A stretch of DNA of 64,000 nt from positions 1,302,001 to 1,366,000 of the forward strand of contig JAWWNJ010000044.1 of assembly GCA_037176885.1 (NCBI GenBank). The letters are read 5' to 3'. Below are positions 56,150 through 64,000 of the stretch, one piece after another (the first letter of the stretch is position 1; every line of letters begins with the position of its first letter). The notes under the pieces are model-generated. The model saw nothing but the letters and a program-made list of their open reading frames with translations, was not told the origin of the DNA and ran no database searches. This DNA is from Favolaschia claudopus. Its lineage: Eukaryota > Basidiomycota > Agaricomycetes > Agaricales > Mycenaceae. The position numbers were made by a program, and so were the translations under genes.

Positions 56150-56914
56150 TTAATTGGAGAAGATGCGAGGGGAGGAGAGGGGCGACGTCGCGAAGTCGGC
56201 GTATTGACGATCGTGAGATGCAAAGTCTGCAAACGAATGCGCTCGCGCGGGCAGGAGAGGTAGGGTGCCGCTGCGTGCGCGCGTAACGAATGGCACAGAC
56301 GCGTCGTTTTCGTGCAAATTGAAACGCAAGGCGCCGAGGTCGAGGTGAGGGAGCTCAGCCTGGACGCCGGGTGCCTCCGGGGTCGATTCGAGCGATGACG
56401 ACGAAGATTCGAGCGCGTGCCTCGACGGAGTGACGGGTGCAATGGAAAGCGCTGCCATTTGAGACACGGGCACCTAGGGCAGATAAAACCAATAGTTGAG
56501 CCCCAAGTGACTAGTAAAACGCGACCACAAGACGAAAAAAATCACCTCCTGCGCGCCGGGAACATATGGGACCCATAGAGCGGGGGTGGTCGGGCGATCC
56601 ACACCGAATTCGTCGCCAGCGCCGCTTGGGATGGGGACCGCTGCGACCTGGTCTGGGAGAATGCTGTCCTCCTGTTCCGGGTCGAGGTCTTGCTCTTCCA
56701 GCTCTCGCTCAGCAACGTCGCGCTGACCGTCGGCTACTCTCCACCAGTCAATGTCTGCGAGAACCCGTCGTCCAGGATTGAGTTCTGAGCCCGTGGAACG
56801 TCTGTGGTGACCACTGCCGCCATTGGTGCGAGACCCTGTGGTGGTAGCACTTTGGAGAACGTAGGGGGCAGGTCGGACGCTCGGCGTCGAGAGGGTACGA
56901 CGAAGAGAGGGCAT
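56150..56914 (-). CDS. Low-complexity fungal protein with LADIDWWRVADGQ motif
   Basis: Reads from ATG 56914-56912 (MPSLRRTLSTPSVRPAPYVL) through a Ser/Gly/His-rich stretch to RRVLADIDWWRVADGQRDV, an acidic segment and PALWVPYVPGAQ. A short intron (about 56548-56476) follows, then VPVSQMAALSIAPVTPSRHA and a Ser-rich C-terminus ending SSPLSSPRIFSN (stop 56152-56150). About 230 residues, largely disordered. The LADIDWWRV core is the only block that looks conserved. The open frame continues upstream of this ATG without another ATG, but a TATAAAAA element at 57060-57053 places transcription start downstream of that extension. No function assigned. Confidence 0.65.
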
Positions 56915-57050
56915 TGGGGGACGAGGACGAGGGTGACGGTGACGGTGGCCGGTGGGAGAGAGTGAAGGGGCCGAGAGGGCGGAGCACGAGGACGACTCAG
57001 TTCTCGAGCTGGGAGGGACCAAGGGTGCGAATAAGTTGGCGTCCACTCGA

Positions 57051-57060
57051 CCTTTTTATA
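57051..57060 (-). promoter_or_regulatory. TATA box
   Basis: TATAAAAAGG on the minus strand, about 140 bp upstream of the start codon at 56914. It fits a core promoter for the disordered-protein gene. Confidence 0.6.
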
Positions 57061-57444
57061 CTGTGATGGCCGCGGTCCACGCTAATTGTGATTTCATACC
57101 CAGGCACATTTTTTGTCTCTTTGCTACACATCTTCTACCGCCCCAACCGCGCTCAATTCTCAGCTTATTGTAGCCATGAATATACCATACAACCATTCAA
57201 TGCCACAATTTCATATCTATTTTTCACAACCTTTTTGTACTCGGTTTCCCAGATCGATGACAAGTGATCTTGACGAAACCGCAAAGCAGCCGTACGAGCC
57301 GCAGGGCAGATCCAACCGCTGATATCGTGGAATGTACGGATCTGGGAGGCCCGGCACCGTTAAAACCCCCGCCCTCATCCCCACAGTCCAGAAAAAACCT
57401 GGCTCACTCGCACAAGAACAAAACGCAATCGATGGATGAACTTG
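57061..57444. other. Upstream region of the disordered-protein gene
   Basis: No gene was recognised; it separates the TATA box from the ACGCGT cluster. Confidence 0.4.
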
Positions 57445-57501
57445 ACGCGTAATAGACGCGTCTTGGACGCGTCAAACGCGCTTCTCCGCTTAACTACGCG
57501 T
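57445..57501. promoter_or_regulatory. Cluster of MluI cell-cycle boxes (MCB)
   Basis: ACGCGT occurs at 57445-57450, 57456-57461, 57467-57472 and 57496-57501, with an ACGCGC variant at 57476-57481. Such clusters are bound in fungi by the MBF factor (Mbp1/Res-Swi6/Cdc10) and drive G1/S genes. The spacing (11, 11, 9 and 20 bp) is compact. The target could be the short plus-strand frame starting at 57515 or the minus-strand gene at 56914. Confidence 0.65.
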
Positions 57502-57514
57502 GTCTCTCGGTGAT

Positions 57515-57697
57515 ATGACGTACCAGCCATCTTCGCCTATCGCTCGATCGTCGGCTGAGCCGAGCCCATTTGCTCCCTCGAGAACAAGGTCAGGTAGAGT
57601 CCCAACGCAGGCAACTCTGCGGCTTCAGTTACGCAAAATTCGCGCCCAACTCACTGCAGTTCTGGCGTTGTTTTCCTTCCGCCACACTGTCAATTAA
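57515..57697 (+). other. Possible first exon of an unresolved gene
   Basis: ATG 57515, 14 bp after the last ACGCGT box, opens MTYQPSSPIARSSAEPSPFA and continues PSRTRSGRVPTQATLRLQ before losing coding character. The Ser/Pro-rich start looks like the N-terminus of a nuclear protein, but no downstream exons on this strand were found. It may be a remnant. Confidence 0.25.
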
Positions 57698-58279
57698 TCA
57701 GAGACGCCAGCACCAAGACACGGCTGCGGTGATTTGGAATCGGAATCGGAATCGAAGTAGACTGGACCTGGTGCTGCTGCTGATCCGTACTTTCGCCATT
57801 CGTGCAGTTTCATCGGCCGCCAGAGTTTCAAGCATGGAAGGGATATATGAAATCAGGCTCGTAACCGCGTCCAACATTTGAAGCTCGCTGGGAATGGTGT
57901 CCCTTGTGTTTTTTGCCGTGAATGATGCGAAGTTATCGGGCAAGTATCCGTTCGGGTTGCCATCCAAGACTGAGAGAATCTAGGCAGATTCAATAGTGAC
58001 ACCACAGATAATTCGGTCGCGTTGAAGGTGGGTTTTGCATCAAGGAAGTCGATGGTATAACAGTAAAGACAGACATAGACACGGCGTGAAAGCGCGGCAA
58101 CTGGCTCTGTACCCGGAAAGAAGTGTCGGTGGGAAGCCGTGAGTGACATTCACTGAAATTCATACGAAACAAGACGCGACTCGCACGACCAAGGAGAATT
58201 CAGAGTTGGAACATGGCTGCAACAACAAAAGGCATCGAAGCCAAAACCAAGCAGACGTCAATATAACGGCATCATTCAT
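57690..58279 (-). CDS. Uncertain hypothetical protein
   Basis: Tentative spliced frame from ATG 58279 (MNDAVILT, intron, HVPTLNSPWSCESRLVSYEF) through a middle exon (GTEPVAALSRRVYVCLYCYT, DFLDAKPTFNATELS) to DGNPNGYLPDNFASFTAKNT and MLDAVTSLISYIPSMLETLA. The reading is open in plausible exons with acceptable splice sites, but the 3' end around 57760 changes character and no family was recognised. It could be a small real gene or chance frames. Confidence 0.3.
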
Positions 58280-58962
58280 CTTGTAAGTTAGCCTCTCGTA
58301 ATTCACTTCGAGTTGGAATGGTTGGCTCAAGGCTGGATATCGCGAAGGGCTTTTGTCTGCGGCTGTTACATCGATCTCTCTATCTCTGGCTGTGAACGTT
58401 TACGCTGTCTGGTGTTCTGGACAGAAATCTCCAAGTCACGCTCCTTTACAATTGTTGCATCTGCGTTGGGCATTCATCCCGCCTTGTCGCCTTTCGACGT
58501 TTTCAAACTCACGCATGCAGAAATTTGGAGGGAACTTTGGAATGCCAACCGATAGGGAACGGGATACTTCTTCGTCGGTTCAATTACGCTGTGGCATGAA
58601 ATCGACCCTTTCCACTCTTTCCACGGTAAGAGCTCGAATTTGCTGCGACGACTTGAATGTTTCCCCAACTTCAGCCATATTCCTATATGTCCAGTCATGC
58701 CTATTAGTATTAGTGCCTTTCCCTTGATGCGGATCTATGACTTCAGCTGTCGCGAGGCGGTCCCGACTTTGGCCGATTTTGTTGTTGCCAATGTGGACAT
58801 CCTTTATTTTCACCTGATGGCAGGCTCTACTCGCCGACTCTCTCCGACTGGAGCTTAATCCACCAATGAAATTGCTAGCATCGTGGTGCCCCGGATGCTA
58901 CCGCTCGCTAAATTAAAAGCGGCCAACCAAAGCAACCTATCGCATTCTCTCTCTTGCCAACC
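58280..58962. other. Spacer upstream of the ADP/ATP carrier
   Basis: Several open frames on both strands, none with a recognisable domain. The right part is the promoter and leader of the carrier gene (CT-rich near 58945-58955). Confidence 0.4.
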
Positions 58963-60484
58963 ATGTCCGAAGTTCGAGCTTCCAAGCCAAAATCCGTCCA
59001 AGACTTTGCTAGTCTGTGCTAATCTAGCCCATGCATCTTCAGCTCATGTATCCCGGGATTCAGCTGACTTTCTGATGGGAGGCGTAGCGGCTGCAAGTCT
59101 CGCCTTTGCAGCTATTTTCATTCCTAACCATTAGCTTGTATATCTTTAGGCTATATCCAAGACGGGCGCGGCCCCTATCGAGCGGATAAAACTACTGGTC
59201 CAGAACCAGGACGAAATGGTGGTCTTATTTTTGCACTCTCGCTGACAACATTGCTAATTTTTCCTGCATAGATCAAGCAAGGACGATTGACCACTCCATA
59301 CAAAGGTACTTCGACGACGTTGGATTGACCACACGACTGACACTCCTTTGTTAGGCATTGGGGATGCCTTCGCGCGAACCTACAAAGATGAAGGACTTGC
59401 GGCTCTATGGAGAGGCAACGGAACAAATGTCATACGCTGTGCGTCTGTGTTGCCATCCATTCACTGCTTTCTGACCCCTCCAAAGACTTCCCAACACAGG
59501 CCCTCAACTTTGCATTCAGTATGTACTATGTCGCTATTTTGGAATAGGCTCCGCCGTATAGCAAGCCCTACGAGATACAAGTCCATGATAAACATGACTG
59601 GAATACATCTCGTAGGGTACACTACAACGACGGAGCTCTCCAATCTCACCCCTTTGAACTCGAATGAACAAATCTGCGTGAACAGAGGATTACTTCAAAT
59701 CATTGTTTGGGTTCAAGAAATCCGAAGGATACTGGGTACATCATAGTTATCTTGCGTCAATATATTGGTTGACATGAGATTTACAGACCTGGTTCGCGGG
59801 AAATATCGCCTCTGGTGCTGGTGCAGGAGCCACGTCTTCGCTTTTTGTCTACTCCCTAGATTATGCGCGTACCCGACTCAGTAGTGATTCCAAATCCGGA
59901 GGGAAACGACAGTTCAATGGTTTACTCGATGTGTACAAGCAGACTCTCAAAGCGGACGGTATTGCCGGACTCTACCGTGGCTTTGTGCCTTCAATCGTCG
60001 GCATCATGGTGTACAGAGGGTTCTACTTTGGAGTCTACGACTCGCTGAGTTCGCCGTTTACGTTCTTGTCCCTGGAGAATATGTTCTGACATGTCTGCCG
60101 CCAGAACCTAGTGTTTTGGTCGGGCCTCTCGAGGGTTCTTTCCTGGCATCTTTCGCGCTTGGCTGGGCCGTCACTACGGGTGCTGGCATTGCTGCCTACC
60201 CTATGGACACTATCAGGCGTGTTCAATAATTGTTTCTGTCGCCGTTTGACTTGACGCTGTTCTCTTCTAGACGCCGCATGATGATGACAAGTGGAACAGG
60301 TGCTCATTATTCGTCGATGTTCGATGCTGCGCGCCAGATAATGGGTAAGGAGGGTCCCAAATCCCTGTTCAAAGGCGCCGGGGCGAACATCCTTCGGGGA
60401 GTTGCGAGTGCTGGTGTACTGGCTATCTACGACCAATTCCAAAGACTCATGTACGGCAAGGTTTACTCTGGCGGTGCGGCATAG
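58963..60484 (+). CDS. Mitochondrial ADP/ATP carrier
   Basis: Inner-membrane exchanger of ADP for ATP (SLC25 family). ATG 58963 starts [16 protein letters not shown], then [14 protein letters not shown] after an intron. Carrier motifs: [17 protein letters not shown] with [35 protein letters not shown] with [19 protein letters not shown]; and [17 protein letters not shown], which contains the RRRMMM signature unique to ADP/ATP carriers (split by an intron). Three repeats of about 100 residues, total about 310. An unusually long intron (about 59520-59685) carries an 11-bp perfect inverted repeat. Stop at 60482-60484. Confidence 0.94.
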
Positions 60485-60892
60485 TTCTTTCAAGCGCGTT
60501 ACTGCTTTGACAACTTCTCATACAGGTTCAGGCTGAGTCTGTGACTTCATCGCTCTATCAGAATTATACCCTGGATCCACATTCATTTATATTGTTTACC
60601 ACGCACTTTCTAAGTTCCCCGTCGATGTTTTGCTGCATTCAGTTTAGTACACGCATAGAAACTCTTGGGACCTATTTCGAAACTATCTCTCGCTTTGCTA
60701 TATTCTACGTTGCCCTAGAGTCGATAAATCGTTTATTTTCCTCCAAAAGCCGCGCATTGCCCATGTCTGGAGAGGCGTTGTTCCTCGTTGTTCGTGGAGC
60801 AGTAAGAAAGGCGATCAAAGTTGGACCAACGTTGATTGCCGACAAAATCTTTCTTGACGCGCTTCTGGCACAGTTTGGGTACAGTGCTCTAT
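60485..60892. other. Intergenic spacer
   Basis: 3' flank of the carrier gene and promoter of the uS15m gene. Open frames here look incidental. Confidence 0.45.
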
Positions 60893-61899
60893 ATGTTTCG
60901 AGTGTGCGCGTTGGCACAACGTCAGTTTAATTTCTCTCGTGTATCGCCAGATTCTGAGGCTTCATCGCATGTTCCAGCATGTAAAGTGGAAGTTGGCGCT
61001 TCGTCCAGCTCATGTCGTTTTCACACTTCCGCCGTTCTTTCCAAAATCTCCGAAGCGCGGCTTCGCTCCCGCGCCCTCAAAAAAGCCAATCTACAGAAAA
61101 GAGGGGAGGTTTTGCAGAGAGCAGAAGCTACTCGTCCCAGTGTTATTCTCGGCACTCGACCAGGAGAAGATCATCTATGGGCGGAAAGCTATTTGGGCAG
61201 ACTCGTCGTTGACGAGTCGGTTTTCACTCAGCCGATGGAAGCCACGACTGTATTGCAGAACGACGTTTCCACCATGCCGAAGTACAAAGCATTCGGTGTC
61301 GCAGAGGGGGAAACGCAGAGGTTGTTCAGCCATCTGCCGATGTTGACAAAAACTGTTCGACCTCCCCCGATCAAACAAATTCCATATGCTGCCGCCGAGA
61401 CCAACGCACAGCAGTCTGCACATGAAGAGCATGACCAGTCCAGCGATGGAGAGGACAAGACTTGGCTTCTTGTTGAGAAGCAAAAAGCCGCCAGTTTTGC
61501 ACGCGTCATTGATCTCAGAAACGCAGACGCAGGAGGAATCTCATATGAGAATCGAAGACGAATAGTCCTCGCGTTTTCGACTCCCGAAAATCCGTTCAGC
61601 CCTGGGCGCACCGAAGTCCAGGGTGCGTTATATATCGCCCTCTTATCTTTCTTGCTTTGTATTTGGACGCTGACCGTCCGACAGCTGCAATTTTGACGTA
61701 CCGAATTCGAAAGTTGTATGCCCATCTCAAGCGCTGCAAACCTGATCTGCAGAACAAGTTACCTTTGCGAGTCCTAGTTCATCAAAGGGCGAAGGTGCTC
61801 AAGTATCTCAAACGGACAGCGCGGCCTCGTTATGACGCTCTATTGAAACAACTTTGTATTCTGCCAGACGCCGTTGAGGGCGAGTTGATAGTAAATTAG
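60893..61899 (+). CDS. Mitochondrial ribosomal protein uS15m
   Basis: Small-subunit mitoribosomal protein. ATG 60893 starts MFRVCALAQRQFNFSRVSPD and a presequence with RFHTSAVLSKISEARLRSRA. A long fungal N-terminal extension follows, then the uS15 core NPFSPGRTEVQ joined by one intron (about 61622-61682) to AAILTYRIRKLYAHLKRCKP, RVLVHQRAKVLKYLKRTARP and RYDALLK. Total about 315 residues; the extension is typical of fungal MRPS28. Stop at 61897-61899. Confidence 0.93.
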
Positions 61900-62063
61900 T
61901 TCAATAGAACCATGTTGTTACTAATTAGCCTTGGATCTGCTTCGACCCATGTGCATGCGAACGGGCAAATCATCTTGCCTTGTCCCGTGCTGCGCCATGC
62001 ATACCGCGATGTTCCAGCAACTGAGCTTGTCCGGGTTCCCGTTGCTCCCTGCAGTGAACCACC

Positions 62064-63822
62064 ATGTCCTCGATAGTGTACTATGGCCCTGTCATCAACC
62101 CTGTCTCTCTCGTCTCATTCGACGCTCTTCCCCGCTGTTTACTGGCAGTTGCGCCCACAGGAAATATCGACTGGATAGTGGAGGATGTCGAAGATTCTAT
62201 GGTTCAGGAAACAATGGCCGCTCACGGTTATATCGACGTCGACGTAGTTTGCCTTCGAGAGGGTGAATTCCTCATGCCAGGTTTCTGCGATACGCATACC
62301 CATGCTCCCCAAGTTCCAAACATGGCCAGGTTGGTCCCACTTTTGCCATTAAGCACGAGTTGAGAGCCCACTGTATTCGATAGTGGCCAGCAATACGAAC
62401 TTCTGGACTGGCTGGTCAGTAGGATTCTCCTGGTAGATCCGTCTTTGCTCAATGTGTAGTCAGGAAAACATAACGTTCCCGATGGAATCCAGATTCTCTG
62501 ACTCTGACTTTGCTCGGAAAACATACCCTGGCGTGGTGCGACGTATCATTGATTCTGGGGTATGTTTCCTCTGTGCACTGTTGCACCACAGAAGTTCCCA
62601 ACGAGCGGCAGACAACAACATGCTCTTATTTTGGAACAATACACTTAGAAGCTACGAAGGTACTGGCCGAAGTGGTCAATGAATATGGTGTGCCCTTTGC
62701 AAATTTTATAGTCCCTGTTGCTCATCCGTCAATATAGGTCAAAGGGCTTTCGTTGGGGTAGGTCGCCTGAATGACAAGATTCTTGACTGATCACAATTTC
62801 GCAGAAATGCAACATGGACCAGAACTCCCCTGCACATTACATCGAGCCATCCGTGGAGCAGTCTATATCCGCGACGAAGGCGCTAGTGTCACACATCAAA
62901 CAGCTCCCAGCTCACCCTCATTCCCCCGAGCCCCTTGTCCAGCCCATTCTTACACCGCGTTTTGCCATCAGTTGCACTTCTCCCCTCCTCAAGTCTTTAG
63001 GCGATATGGCTGCCTCTGACCCAAACCTCCGCATTCAAACTCACGTATCTGAGAATCCTAATGAGGTTCGGTTGAATAATTTTCTACAAATCCTTTTTTG
63101 ATACTGGGATTGGTCTAGATCAAATTCACCATGTCACTATTCCCGGAATGTGTGTCGTACACATCCGTGTACGAAGACCACAGGCTTCTTCGAGCCAATA
63201 CTATCTTAGCGCATGCCGTGCATCTGAGCGAAGATGAAATTGATCTAATCGCGGAAAGAAGAGCAGGATTAAGCCATTGCCCTACCAGCAATTTCAATCT
63301 CCAGAGTGGTGTGGCTCCCATCGGGCGATATTTAGACCGTGGTATCAAGGTCAGCTCGATCTTTCATAGTATCGGGGATTTGATCGCTGACTGTTCGAAC
63401 TAAAGGTTGGGCTGGGCACGGACGTCGCTGGGGGATACTCGCCGTCGATTCTCAATGCAGTTCAGAATGCCAGCATCGCCTCAAAGGTCATTGCCATGCA
63501 AGATCGAGAGGCGGCTTCGCCGGGGAAATTCAGTCACAAACAACTCTCGGTCCAGAGTTTGTTGTATCTTGCGACCATGGGTGGAGCCGAAGTCTGCAAT
63601 CTGGAGAAATTTGTAGGGTCGTTCGCACCGCAGAAGAGTTTTGATGCCCTAGTGGTGAGTGTGCGTAATGATGCTGGTAATTCTGCGATTTGGTGGTCCG
63701 ACTCTGCGCCGAGGAATCTTGCGGGAATGCTGGAGCAATTTCTATTCGCAGGGGACAATCGAAACATATGTAGAGTGTATGTACAGGGTAGATTAATCGG
63801 CGGAACGGCATTCTTGCGATGA
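62064..63822 (+). CDS. Guanine deaminase
   Basis: Zinc amidohydrolase converting guanine to xanthine in purine salvage and catabolism. ATG 62064 starts MSSIVYYGPVINPVSLVSFD. The metal-binding HxH is in LMPGFCDTHTHAPQVPN. Then DWLENITFPMESRFSD, TTTCSYFGTIH, CNMDQNSPAHYIE, PRFAISCTSPLLKSLG, LRIQTHVSENPNE (His), ILAHAVHLSEDEIDLIAERR (His) and VGLGTDVAGGYSPSILNAVQ (Asp) complete the active site. The C-terminus ends RVYVQGRLIGGTAFLR at 63820-63822. About seven introns, frame intact, length near 480 residues as in other fungi. Confidence 0.94.
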
Positions 63823-64000
63823 GCTGGATTAGAATTACAACATACAACACGATCTTTTACAATTAAGATAAAGATATTCAGAGGGGAAGAGACGGCATGT
63901 GGGTGTCTTGTTCATCGAATTCTCCAAAGTCCCATTTGAAACAATCCTATGCATTGAGGTAAGAAAAGGAAAGGATGCAAATAATAGTACTAACCACACA

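Noticed and set aside
58313..58858. Frames on both strands upstream of the ADP/ATP carrier
   Set aside because: No recognisable protein family and no consistent splice chain could be built.

Overview
The window is nuclear DNA of a filamentous basidiomycete, most likely an Agaricomycete. Genes are dense, lie on both strands, and are cut by many short GT-AG introns of about 45-65 nt. Gene families (DUF3433 membrane protein, siderophore-iron MFS transporter, GMF/Aim7, Ceg1-type capping enzyme, a Ser/Thr-rich single-pass membrane protein family) are fungal. No bacterial operon structure is present. Exon models were built by hand from the reading frames plus splice sites, so single exon edges may be off by a few bases.

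Layout, left to right. 1-7551: three members of one secreted/type I membrane protein family on the minus strand (one cut by the left edge), an aldo-keto reductase and an RNase III-like gene. 8231-16134: ribosomal protein L7/uL30 with an intronic C/D snoRNA, GMF/Aim7, an MFS transporter and a DUF3433 membrane protein. 16261-21663: a rearranged island in which two 0.83 kb inverted copies flank an inositol polyphosphate 5-phosphatase and a frameshifted beta-carbonic anhydrase, ending in tRNA-Phe. 22081-32619: a very large Furry/Tao3/Pag1 cell-morphogenesis gene, the SRP receptor beta subunit and a repeat-rich secreted protein, all on the minus strand. 32986-36895: a Helitron with an intact-looking Rep region but an almost wholly deleted helicase. 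37280-47383: UTP21, a SINE with perfect target-site duplications, a small Tim17-like protein, a WD40 protein, a glutamine synthetase-like enzyme and a DUF3074 protein. 47607-55242: siderophore transporter, F-box protein, mitochondrial bL27, SKP1 and mRNA guanylyltransferase. 55243-64000: a disordered protein, a cluster of MluI cell-cycle boxes, a doubtful gene, ADP/ATP carrier, mitochondrial uS15 and guanine deaminase.

Most genes are housekeeping and unrelated in pathway. Shared themes are translation and ribosome biogenesis (uL30 plus its rRNA-modifying snoRNA, UTP21, bL27m, uS15m, SRPRB, capping enzyme) and ubiquitin ligase parts (F-box protein and SKP1 within 1 kb). The unusual biology lies in the rearranged tRNA-Phe island, the two mobile elements, the conserved intronic snoRNA and the small membrane-protein cluster.
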